Source of the DNA: an uncultured Collinsella sp.
Lineage (GTDB): Bacteria > Actinomycetota > Coriobacteriia > Coriobacteriales > Coriobacteriaceae
Assembly (NCBI GenBank): GCA_900549535.1
Contig: UROR01000007.1
Span: 1-35,032 of the forward strand
Reading direction: 5' to 3'
DNA: 35,032 bases
Shown here: piece after piece, positions 1-7,838 of the stretch
Numbering within the stretch: position 1 is the stretch's first letter
How the letters are laid out: each line of letters opens with the position of its first letter
Made by a program: the position numbers and the translations under genes
Notes under the pieces: model-generated
The model's database searches: none
Told to the model about the DNA's origin: nothing
Seen by the model: the letters and a program-made list of their open reading frames with translations, nothing else

Positions 1-1
1 G

Positions 2-2320
2 GAGCAGCAGCTTTCCATCGAGGCTGGGGCCTACGTCTCCAGGCTCTACGATGCCCTCGCCAAGCAGTACCACCACATTGAGGAGAAGGACGAGCGGGCG
101 CAAGAGGAGCAGCGCTCCCTCAACGTGCTCATCACCCGAATCATCTTCCTGCTCTACGCCGAGGACGCCGACCTCCTGCAATCGCACCAGGCGTTCGGCA
201 GGTACTGCGAGGGAGACCCCGCGAAGCTCCGCCGAAAACTAGTCGATTTGTTTGAGACGATCGACACGCCCCTAGAGCAGAGGGATGAGTACATGGACGA
301 GGACCTCGCGGCCTTCCCCTACGTGAACGGCGGTCTGTTCGCCGACTCCTCCATCATCGTCCCGCAGATGACCTCGGAGATCCTCGAGGCCATCGCTGAC
401 GCGTCCCAGGACTTTGACTGGCGCGAGATCTCGGGCGTCATCTTCGGCGGCGTGTTCGAGGGCACGCTGAACCCCGAGACGCGCCACGCCGGGGGCATGC
501 ACTACACGAGCGTCGAGAATATCGAGCGCTGCCTCAGGCCGCTCTTCCTCGACGAGCTGTGGGATGAACTGCACGAGGCCGAGGGCGAGAAGACAGCTGC
601 CAAGCGCAAGCAGGCCCTGGCGAGGCTACACGACAAGGTGGCCTCCATCACCATCGGTGACCCCGCGTGCGGCTCGGGCAACTTCCTTACCGAGGCGTAC
701 CGGCAGCTGCGCACCATCGAGAACCGAATCATCGAGGACGAGCTCAGCGAGGAGACCGGCAACGCGGGGCAGACATCCCTCGTCGTTGCGCAGGACAGCC
801 CTGTCCGCGTGTCCCTGGACCAGCTGTACGGCATCGAGATAAACGACTTCGCCGTCTCGGTCGCTAAGACCGCCCTTTGGATCACCGAGGAGCAGATGCT
901 CCGAAAGACGCAGGAGATATACGTCGGTTATGACTTCGACTTCCTGCCGCTCAGGAGCCTCAGTAACCTCCATGAGGGCAACGCCCTCAAGACCGATTGG
1001 TCCGAGGTGTTCCCCGATGACCTCACGTACCTCGTGGGCAATCCGCCTTTCCTTGGGGCCCGCAACCAGTCCAAGGAGCAGAAGGCCGAACTCCTTGAGG
1101 TCTTCGACGGCGCGAAGAACGCGGGCAACATCGACTACTGCGGGGCCTGGTACATGAAGGCCGCGAGGTTCACGCAAGGGAAGCGCACGCGCTGCGCCCT
1201 GGTCTCGACCAACTCGATATGTCAGGGCGAGCAGGTCGCCAACCTCTGGAAACCCCTGCACGACCTGGGTATCCACATCGACTTCGCGCACAACACGTTC
1301 AGGTGGGACAACGAGGCTGCGGACAAGGCACACGTGTTCTGTGTCATCGTCGGGTTCTCCCGCGAGTCGGGGACCAAGACGCTCTTCTACCACGCGACCC
1401 CGGACAGCGACGAAGAACAGATTCCCATGGCTCGAATCAATGCGTATCTGAAAGACGCCCCTGATGTATTCATCTACAGCCGCAGCAAGCCTATTTGTGA
1501 TGTTCCGGAAATGGGCATCGGAAATAAACCTATTGATGGGGGATTCTACCTGTTTACCGATGAGGAGAAAGACGATTTCCTGAAGAAAGAGCCAAAGGCC
1601 GAAGGCTTCTTCCATCCATGGCTTGGATCAAAAGAGTTCATTCATGGCTATCATCGCTGGTGCCTGTGGCTTGGGGAGGCAACCTTCTCAGATTTAAAGC
1701 AGCTTCCTGAGTGCAGAAAGAGAGTAGAACAGGTTCGTGAATACAGGCTTGCAAGTAAAAGCGCTGGAACCCGAAAAATAGCAGATAAGCCAACGAGATT
1801 TCACGTTGAGAACATGCCCGAGGGAAGTTCCATCATCATCCCAGAGGTGTCTTCAAGCAGACGGAAACGTGTTCCAATGGGCTTTGTTGGTCCAGAGATA
1901 TTTTGCAGCAACAAGGTTAGATTGATACCCAATGCTTCTCTCTATCACTATGGCATTCTGCAATCTCAATTCCATAATGCATGGGTTAGGATCGTAACCG
2001 GAAGATTGAAGGACGATTACCAGTATTCGGCCAATATTGATTACAACAACTTCGTCTGGCCCGAGCCCACGGAATCCCAACGCGAGGAAGTCGAGCGTTG
2101 CGCCCAAGCCGTGCTCGACGCCCGGGATGCCCAGGAAGGTGCGACGCTCGCGGACATGTACGATCCCAAGAACGAGACATTCTTCCCCGAGCTGATGACA
2201 GCGCACAAGGCGCTCGACGCCGCCGTCGAAGCCGCCTATGGCGTCGACTTCGGCGGGGACGAGGAGAAGATAGTCGCCCATCTTTTCAACCTGTACGCCA
2301 AGAAGGTCGGTGAACTATAG
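2..2320 (+). CDS. Class I SAM-dependent DNA methyltransferase, type IIL/YeeA-like (5' end missing)
   Basis: This is an adenine-type DNA methyltransferase that would modify host DNA for a restriction or defence system. The frame is open from base 2, so the start lies outside; 772 residues are visible. SAM-binding motif I (DPACGSGNF) begins near visible residue 220 and catalytic motif IV (NPPF) near residue 347, both intact. The rest should be the target-recognition region and C-terminal helices, as in MmeI/YeeA-type enzymes, which usually reach about 900-1000 residues. Any N-terminal nuclease domain would be outside the window. From about 1400 to 2040 the DNA becomes clearly more AT-rich, then returns to high GC, which suggests an exchanged recognition domain. 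The stop codon shares one base with the next gene's GTG start. A BREX PglX-type protein is a less likely alternative. Confidence 0.85.
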   Translation, partial: EQQLSIEAGAYVSRLYDALAKQYHHIEEKDERAQEEQRSLNVLITRIIFLLYAEDADLLQSHQAFGRYCEGDPAKLRRKLVDLFETIDTPLEQRDEYMDEDLAAFPYVNGGLFADSSIIVPQMTSEILEAIADASQDFDWREISGVIFGGVFEGTLNPETRHAGGMHYTSVENIERCLRPLFLDELWDELHEAEGEKTAAKRKQALARLHDKVASITIGDPACGSGNFLTEAYRQLRTIENRIIEDELSEETGNAGQTSLVVAQDSPVRVSLDQLYGIEINDFAVSVAKTALWITEEQMLRKTQEIYVGYDFDFLPLRSLSNLHEGNALKTDWSEVFPDDLTYLVGNPPFLGARNQSKEQKAELLEVFDGAKNAGNIDYCGAWYMKAARFTQGKRTRCALVSTNSICQGEQVANLWKPLHDLGIHIDFAHNTFRWDNEAADKAHVFCVIVGFSRESGTKTLFYHATPDSDEEQIPMARINAYLKDAPDVFIYSRSKPICDVPEMGIGNKPIDGGFYLFTDEEKDDFLKKEPKAEGFFHPWLGSKEFIHGYHRWCLWLGEATFSDLKQLPECRKRVEQVREYRLASKSAGTRKIADKPTRFHVENMPEGSSIIIPEVSSSRRKRVPMGFVGPEIFCSNKVRLIPNASLYHYGILQSQFHNAWVRIVTGRLKDDYQYSANIDYNNFVWPEPTESQREEVERCAQAVLDARDAQEGATLADMYDPKNETFFPELMTAHKALDAAVEAAYGVDFGGDEEKIVAHLFNLYAKKVGEL

Positions 2321-4089
2321 TGCCCAACTCTATCTACAATCCCATATCGCTGGAGGTCGGTAACATCCTGAAGGATGTTCAGACGGGCAAGATTGGCCTG
2401 CCTGATCTGCAACGGCCTTTCGTGTGGGGCAATGAAAAGGTTCGCGATCTGCTTGATTCCATGCTTCGCGGATACCCTATCGGCTATGTGATGCTGTGGG
2501 ACTCTCCGAGCGATGATGCGGGCAAGAAGTCTGCCATAGGCTCGAACCAAAAGGTGTATGCCGTCCCCAAGTCCCTTGTCATCGACGGACAGCAGAGGCT
2601 CACTGCCCTCTTGAGCTCTCTGTACGGCGTACCCGTGCGAGACAAGAACTTCAGGGAGCGAACGGTGAAGATCGCCTACGACCCCATCGCACGCTCATTC
2701 AAGAATGCCGATGCCTCGACCGAGAAGGATTCGCGCTATGTGCCCGACGTATCCGAGGCCTTCGCGGCGAACCACGACAACAAGCTGAGCGCCTATCGCA
2801 GGGCGTTCATCAAGCGCCTTAACGAGGCGAATGCCAAAAAGGGAGAACCCGAACTCGACGATGGCGGCGAGGACGCCGTCGAGAGCGGGCTCAACGCATT
2901 ACTCGGGCTTGAGCGCTATCTTCTGCCGACGCTGGAGATTTCCGAATCGGCTGACGAGGAGACCGTATCGGACATCTTCGTGCGTGTGAACTCGCAAGGG
3001 CAGGCGCTTAAGCAGGATGACTTCATCATGACCCTGCTTTCGGTCTACGAACCTGCCATGAGGGAGCGCATAGAGGAGTTCTGCGCCATGAGTCATGCGC
3101 CCGCAAAGGGCACCTCGTACAACCCGCTCATGACCGTCTCGCCGACGCATGTCATTCGCGCCACGGTGGGCGTGGGGTTCAAGAGGGGTCGCCTGCGTTA
3201 TGCCTACCAGATTCTTCGCGGGCGAGATCTCAAGACAAAGGAAACGACGCCCGAGACGCGGGCCGAGAACTTTGCCACGTTCGGTCGCGCCCTCGATCTC
3301 GTGCTCGACTTGAACAACTGGCATGCCTTCATCAACACGCTGGCGGAGGCGGGCTATGTCTGTTCCGACCAGGTGGGGTCGGGCAATGCGCTCATGTTCT
3401 GTTATGCGTTTTACCTTATCGGGCGCTACGAGTTCGGTATGGAGCCGTTGGCTGTGCGCAGGCTCGTGCGGCGCTGGTATTTCGCCGCAGCCATAACGGG
3501 GCTCTATGTGGGGTCCTTCGAATCCGAGTTCGAGCAGCAGCTTAACGACGTCTCGCGCCTTGAGACCGCCGATGAGTTCCGGGCGTACTTCGACCGTAGG
3601 CTCGCCGCCATCATGACGGACGATTATTTCTCCATCACGCTGCCCAGCTCCCTCGACGCAAACGAGGCGGCGGGCCCGACCTGGTGGGGCTTCGTCGCGG
3701 CTCAGGTCGTGCTCGGTGCCAAGGTGCTGTTCAGCACGGCCCCGCTGTCCCAGCTCCTGCTCATGGGCTCGTCGGGTTCGAAGAAGGCGCTGGACAAACA
3801 CCACCTGTTCCCGGACAACTACCTGAAGTCCAGGGGCTACCTCTCGCAGCGCAGCAACAGGGGCAACTTCACCCTCGTAGACTACCAGAACAACATCTAC
3901 ATCTCGGACGACGCCCCGAGCGAGTACGTCAGGAAGTACCGCGACTCGCTGGGGGAGGACGAGTATCGCCGCAACTGCGAGGAGCATGCCCTGCCTGTTG
4001 GGTTTGAGGACCTCGATTATGAGGAGTTCCTAGGCAAGCGAAGGCAGCTTATGGGCGAGCTGGTGAAGAGGGCCTACGAGCGGCTTTAG
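2320..4089 (+). CDS. DUF262 and HNH (DUF1524-like) protein, GmrSD-type nuclease
   Basis: Predicted modification-dependent or partner-dependent restriction nuclease of 589 residues. The N-terminal DUF262 domain carries LPDLQRPFVW (27-36) and DGQQRLT (89-95), the hallmark motifs of the GmrS-type NTP-using fold. The C-terminal part has DKHHLFP (about 492-498) and GNFTLVDYQNN (about 520-530), matching the HNH-like DUF1524 nuclease of GmrD. Single-chain S-D fusions of this kind are known type IV restriction enzymes. The GTG start lies within the methyltransferase stop (TAGTG), so the two are probably translated together. That coupling suggests the nuclease works with the methyltransferase, either restricting DNA lacking its mark or acting as a second defence layer. 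Substrate preference cannot be read from sequence. Confidence 0.85.
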   Translation: MPNSIYNPISLEVGNILKDVQTGKIGLPDLQRPFVWGNEKVRDLLDSMLRGYPIGYVMLWDSPSDDAGKKSAIGSNQKVYAVPKSLVIDGQQRLTALLSSLYGVPVRDKNFRERTVKIAYDPIARSFKNADASTEKDSRYVPDVSEAFAANHDNKLSAYRRAFIKRLNEANAKKGEPELDDGGEDAVESGLNALLGLERYLLPTLEISESADEETVSDIFVRVNSQGQALKQDDFIMTLLSVYEPAMRERIEEFCAMSHAPAKGTSYNPLMTVSPTHVIRATVGVGFKRGRLRYAYQILRGRDLKTKETTPETRAENFATFGRALDLVLDLNNWHAFINTLAEAGYVCSDQVGSGNALMFCYAFYLIGRYEFGMEPLAVRRLVRRWYFAAAITGLYVGSFESEFEQQLNDVSRLETADEFRAYFDRRLAAIMTDDYFSITLPSSLDANEAAGPTWWGFVAAQVVLGAKVLFSTAPLSQLLLMGSSGSKKALDKHHLFPDNYLKSRGYLSQRSNRGNFTLVDYQNNIYISDDAPSEYVRKYRDSLGEDEYRRNCEEHALPVGFEDLDYEEFLGKRRQLMGELVKRAYERL

Positions 4090-4247
4090 GTCTCCATTGT
4101 GGATCGGGGAGAGGTTACTGCCGACTCCTCCCCGACGCGCAGGTCGAGAGGGCCGAGGCGTGGCAATCGGCCTTGCGGCCGATGGGTCCCGCTTATGGGC
4201 GGGACCCCCGCGACGCACGGCGTCGCTCTCGCTGCGGCTCCCTGGCA

Positions 4248-4416
4248 ACGCTCCCCAGGGTCGCGTTTCGTCCGCCTCCGCTCACGCCGGCCCAGCCCGC
4301 CGAACGGCTGCGCTCGATGGCTTCCAGAAGTCGCCATCGCTCCGCCGTGGTCGCCGGGCTGGGCCTCTCGCGCCGGGTCGCCGAGCGCCGTCGTGCGACG
4401 CTCCCCAGGGTCGCGT
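4248..4416. repeat. 19-bp direct repeat, two copies 150 bp apart
   Basis: The sequence ACGCTCCCCAGGGTCGCGT occurs at 4248-4266 and again at 4398-4416. Both copies are followed within 35 bp by GCTCAC and a C/G-rich tract, so the similarity may extend further with changes. This could be an old duplication or protein-binding repeats of a transfer or replication origin. Confidence 0.7.
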
Positions 4417-4491
4417 CTCCTCGGTGTCGGTTCAACCGGCGCTCACCTGCCCGGGCTCGCGTTGCCTTGGGCAACCGGCTCGCTCCGTGCA

Positions 4492-4529
4492 GGCAAGATA
4501 TGGATTCCGTTGCACGGAATCATCTTGCC
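4492..4529 (+). other. Candidate origin of transfer (oriT): hairpin with IncP-like nick motif
   Basis: An inverted repeat pairs GGCAAGAT with ATCTTGCC and GGATTCCGT with ACGGAATC around a TGC loop, leaving three unpaired bases in the left arm. The right arm runs into ATCTTGCCCGCCTG (4522-4535), which matches 12 of 14 bases of the RP4/IncP nick region ATCCTGCCCGGCTG as I recall it. It lies about 90 bp beyond the relaxase stop codon. Unlike RP4, the nick-like motif overlaps the hairpin arm instead of following it. The role is inferred. Confidence 0.45.
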
Positions 4530-4587
4530 CGCCTGCGGCGGGACGGCGAACCGCTCCGAGGTCGCTCTCACCGAAGGGCAAAAGAAG

Positions 4588-4616
4588 GGGCCGGAACGCC
4601 TGTTGCGTCCCGGCCC
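4588..4616 (-). terminator. Intrinsic terminator of the mobilization operon
   Basis: A 12-bp stem (GGGCCGGAACGC with GCGTCCCGGCCC, one mismatch) around a 5-base loop lies just past the relaxase stop. On the minus strand it is followed by CCTTCTTTTG, a T-rich tail. Confidence 0.8.
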
Positions 4617-4622
4617 AAATGC

Positions 4623-5561
4623 TCAGTCGTCTCGGCCGTTCTGGTTCTCCAGCGCCCTGCGCTCAAGCTCCCAGAACGCCCGCATCGCCGTCGCTATCCC
4701 GCGCAGCGTGAAGCGGACGGCGATGCCAGTCGAGCGGTCGACGGCAAAGCCGAGCCTTCCGCCGTTGACCTTCCTCATGCTCCCGAGAGACTTCGAGGGG
4801 AAGCGGTACTGGAGGCTCCCGCCCTTTGACCTGGCGAGCTCGATGCCGTCCCGCTTGAGCCGCCGCTCAAGCTCGCCCATCCGGTCGGGGCAGTCGCGCA
4901 TGCGCCCGACCTCCTCGATTCGGCGAGCGACCGCGACGCGGATGCGGGCGTTCTCCGAGCGCGCGGCCTGCCCCTTTCGGGCCATGTCGCGCTCTTCCGT
5001 GCCGGGTTGCCTCGCGTGGACGCGCGAGTTGGCCTTGCCGCGCTCAAGCTGCCTGAGGCCGTACCTTTCGTCCAGGGTACGGACGGTCTTCACGCGTGAT
5101 GCCGCTGCCTTTCGGGCGGGGCCCTCGTCGAGCCTTCGGCCGGTTTCCAGATCACTGCGGTTGATGCCGAGGTGCACGGCGTAGCGGTCGGTGGCGTCCG
5201 CGCGGCAGCGCTCGCGGTGCAGCACCATCACGACTTCCTGGTTGGGGTAGCGCTCGGCCACGTACTCCCTCGCATAGCGCATGCACAGCTCCGGCGTCAT
5301 CTTCCCGCCGTTGAGGTCGCACTCGTCTGGGAGGAACCCGAGTATCTGGTGCTGCATGTAGGTACACTTGGCACCGACCTTGCCGGGCCTGTCGTGACCC
5401 ATGGCCGCCCTCGTGTCCGCCATCTCCTGAAACCAGCGGTCATCGTCGATGATGTTCTGCGTGCCGTGGGCGAGCGCCTTGTCGCGGTCCCAGGAGAGGT
5501 AATCCCTGAGTCTCGCGAGGTGCTTCTCGCTGCAGACGCTCGTCTGCTTTATCGCCGTCAT
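4623..5561 (-). CDS. Relaxase (mobilization nuclease), MOBP-like, divergent
   Basis: Likely the DNA-nicking relaxase that starts transfer at oriT. The 312-residue protein has the layout of the relaxase family (PF03432 type): a candidate catalytic tyrosine at Tyr21 (YLSWDRDK), a motif II-like segment at His71 (QHQILGF), and a motif III-like segment from His115 through Asp122 to His130 and Asn134 (YAVHLGIN). In typical relaxases motif III ends with His-x-His before the Asn; here the first of these is Ala128, so the metal site is non-canonical. The C-terminal half is basic and may bind DNA. The ATG start follows a GGGAGG site 10 bp after the coupling-protein stop. It is the last gene of the five-gene operon. 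Confidence 0.72.
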   Translation of the reverse strand: MTAIKQTSVCSEKHLARLRDYLSWDRDKALAHGTQNIIDDDRWFQEMADTRAAMGHDRPGKVGAKCTYMQHQILGFLPDECDLNGGKMTPELCMRYAREYVAERYPNQEVVMVLHRERCRADATDRYAVHLGINRSDLETGRRLDEGPARKAAASRVKTVRTLDERYGLRQLERGKANSRVHARQPGTEERDMARKGQAARSENARIRVAVARRIEEVGRMRDCPDRMGELERRLKRDGIELARSKGGSLQYRFPSKSLGSMRKVNGGRLGFAVDRSTGIAVRFTLRGIATAMRAFWELERRALENQNGRDD

Positions 5562-5571
5562 GGTCGCCTCC

Positions 5572-7488
5572 CTAGTCGAGCGAGAGCCCGCTGAATTTGC
5601 CGCCCGGCTTGCTCCCGTTCTTCTTCTCCGGCTCGGGCCACTTTGGGCACCAGGTCGAGGCCTCCTCGCGCATCTTCCCAGCAGCTGACTCGTCGAGGCG
5701 GCGCTGGTAGGCGCGACGGTTCTCCGCCTCGTGCTCGGGGGTCCCGAGGTCGAAGTGCTCCCTTGTGGGCGTGTTGGTGCAGTCGGTGACGGGGGAGCGG
5801 AAGACGCCGGCTCGACATGCGGGCATACCGTTGTCCGCGTGCTTCACGACGATGATCCCGTCCCGGTCCGGGGCCATGTCGCGCCACTCCCAGGGGTGTA
5901 TCACGTCGTCGGCGCTCTCGCTGTAGGACGTCGAGGAGGACGTGCCTGACGCGGCCCTGCCGTTGCTCGTGCCCTGCGTGTGGCGCGTGGTCTTGCCGAT
6001 GAGCTCGGTGAAGTACCGGCGATCCTCCTCCTCTGCGAGCTTCATGGCGACCTTCACACCGCAGTTCGCGAGGATCTTCCTGCGGCCGTCTCTCTCGCCA
6101 TACTTATTGAGCTGGGATACGTCCTGCGTCGCTCCGACCCAGAACGTCCCGTAACTGCGCCCGAGACTGAGGAGGGCGGGCAGGCACTCGACGCGGGGCA
6201 GGTTGCCCCACTCGTCGCCGAGTATCTGCACGGGGCGGGGGAGCCTGCCGCCGTTCACGTCCGCGACCGCCTGGACCGAAGCCCAGAGCTGCGAGAGAAA
6301 TATCGCCGCGATGCAGTTGTAGGGTGAGCCCTCGTCGAGCACGTGGAGGAAGACGGCGCTCTTCTCCGTGAGTACCGTGCGCGGGTCGATGTCGGAGCCG
6401 GAGGTCATCCAGGCGACCGGGGCGGACGAGAACGGGCGGAGTGCCACCTTGAGCGTCGAGAGGATGCTCCTGAGCTCGTTGCCGCCCGAGGAGATGAACT
6501 GCGACGCCCTTCCCTTGGCGGGGTGGCCGCTCGGCAGGGAGCGGAAGACGGCCTTCAGGGGCTCGGATGGGTCGTCGCCCTCTGCCTCGGTACCGCGGTC
6601 CAGGACTTCGCAGACGGTCGCGAGGTGCTTTGATCCCTCCGGGCACTCGTCGGACATTGAGACCAGCAGGACCAGGGCCGAGAGCAGGCCCCTGGCCGAT
6701 GCCGTCCAGTGCGAACCCTTGCCTCTCTCGTCGTCCTGGACCACGAGCTCCGCGATGGCGTCCGCTGCCTGCTCAGCCTCCTGGTCGCGCTCCTCGGCAT
6801 GGAGGTCGAGAACCTGCTTGAGCGGGTTGAACCTATGGCCGCGATAGGGGTGCTGCGTGTCGAGCAGGAGGACGTGGTAGCCACGACGGGCAAGCTCATC
6901 GCCCGTGAGCTCTATGAGCTCGTTCTTCACGTCGGAGACGACGAGGGTCGCGGGCTCGGAGCCGTTGGAGGCGTCGCCGTAGGAGAGCAAATCGATACTC
7001 GGTAGATAGCAATACCTCGACTTTCCAGACCCCGTGGCCCCTGATACGAAAATCATTTTCTTCGGCTCGTAGAGATAGCAGGGCTTACCGCGATATTTGG
7101 TGAAACCATAGACGAACCCGCGCGACGATGGGATCGTCGAGCCGTCCCAGGTCATGGACCCCTTCACGACCTCGCGACCCGTCTTTACGCGGGCGTCGCC
7201 GAGCACGCCGCCGTCCTCGGCCCGTGATTTGAGAGCACTTGAGTAGGCGATGAGGACGCAGGTGCAGAGTGCAAGGAGGAAGACGAACAAGACCCCGAGA
7301 GGATAGGCGGCGAACCCGCCCGAGAGCCACCAGCCGAGGACGGTCCCCGCGTCGAACGTTGCGGGGATTGCCGATGTGTCGAGCCCGTACCCGGCGACGA
7401 ACGCGTCGATGGGGGCGGCGAGCACGGGGCATGCGAGGACTGCTAGGAAAATGGATGATACGAGTGCTGTGAGCAGTTTCGTTTTCAT
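5572..7488 (-). CDS. VirD4/TraG-type coupling protein (T4CP)
   Basis: Membrane ATPase that links the relaxase-DNA complex to a type IV secretion channel. The 638-residue protein starts with a signal-like hydrophobic helix (about 4-25) and a second membrane helix (about 62-84), a typical T4CP N-terminal anchor. Walker A is GATGSGKSR (150-158). The Walker B region is the ILGDEWGN segment, followed by a conserved sensor stretch (WVGATQD). I chose the ATG at 7488, two bases past the mobC stop, because it has a GGGAG site and begins the hydrophobic anchor; the frame extends further upstream only by overlapping mobC. Since no channel genes are visible here, it probably feeds a channel supplied by another element. 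Confidence 0.9.
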   Translation of the reverse strand: MKTKLLTALVSSIFLAVLACPVLAAPIDAFVAGYGLDTSAIPATFDAGTVLGWWLSGGFAAYPLGVLFVFLLALCTCVLIAYSSALKSRAEDGGVLGDARVKTGREVVKGSMTWDGSTIPSSRGFVYGFTKYRGKPCYLYEPKKMIFVSGATGSGKSRYCYLPSIDLLSYGDASNGSEPATLVVSDVKNELIELTGDELARRGYHVLLLDTQHPYRGHRFNPLKQVLDLHAEERDQEAEQAADAIAELVVQDDERGKGSHWTASARGLLSALVLLVSMSDECPEGSKHLATVCEVLDRGTEAEGDDPSEPLKAVFRSLPSGHPAKGRASQFISSGGNELRSILSTLKVALRPFSSAPVAWMTSGSDIDPRTVLTEKSAVFLHVLDEGSPYNCIAAIFLSQLWASVQAVADVNGGRLPRPVQILGDEWGNLPRVECLPALLSLGRSYGTFWVGATQDVSQLNKYGERDGRRKILANCGVKVAMKLAEEEDRRYFTELIGKTTRHTQGTSNGRAASGTSSSTSYSESADDVIHPWEWRDMAPDRDGIIVVKHADNGMPACRAGVFRSPVTDCTNTPTREHFDLGTPEHEAENRRAYQRRLDESAAGKMREEASTWCPKWPEPEKKNGSKPGGKFSGLSLD

Positions 7489-7490
7489 GG

Positions 7491-7835
7491 TTACTCCCTG
7501 GCTTTCGATAGGAGGGCTGAAAGCTGCGACGCCGTGTTCGACACCAGGCGGACGGCGTCTGCAAGCTGCTGGGATGTCTGCGCGTCTGATCCGTATGCGT
7601 TGAGGGCGTGACAAGCCTGGTTTAGGTTCCCACCCTCCTTTTTCAGTTGATAAAGAATCTGCCGCAGCGTCGCCTCGTCGGCGACCCTGGCGGGCTTCTC
7701 CCCGATGCGAAGTGCGGACTCGCGCATGAGCGCCGATGGAGTCATGCCGAAAGCGGAGGAGCGCGCCATGATGGCGGCACGCTCCTCCTCAGTCATACGG
7801 ACGTTGATGTGCGCGGTTTTTGCGTTGCCGCGCAT
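7491..7835 (-). CDS. mobC: MobC-like relaxosome accessory protein
   Basis: Small DNA-binding protein (114 residues) expected to bind oriT and help the relaxase open the DNA. The N-terminal part (KTAHINVRMTEEERAAI) fits a ribbon-helix-helix fold. The C-terminal QLKKEGGNLNQ segment is the signature of the MobC family (PF05713). It sits three bases after the ATPase gene and two before the coupling-protein gene, a normal position in mobilization operons. The symbol follows family usage. Confidence 0.85.
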   Translation of the reverse strand: MRGNAKTAHINVRMTEEERAAIMARSSAFGMTPSALMRESALRIGEKPARVADEATLRQILYQLKKEGGNLNQACHALNAYGSDAQTSQQLADAVRLVSNTASQLSALLSKARE

Positions 7836-7838
7836 GGC

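Larger units (their letters stand above)
4090..4622. other. Noncoding 533-bp region between cargo and mobilization operon
   Basis: Very GC-rich DNA with open frames in several phases but no convincing ribosome binding site or recognisable protein. It holds a 19-bp direct repeat (4248-4266 and 4398-4416), a small inverted repeat GTTGCC/GGCAAC near 4461-4475, the hairpin proposed as oriT (4492-4529) and the terminator of the relaxase operon (4588-4616). The cargo operon from the left must also end here, but I see no clear terminator for it. Confidence 0.6.

Noticed and set aside
4099..5184. Long plus-strand ORFs over the noncoding region and the relaxase gene
   Set aside because: Composition is Arg/Ser/Pro-rich GC-shadow, there is no ribosome site, and the relaxase reads convincingly on the other strand.
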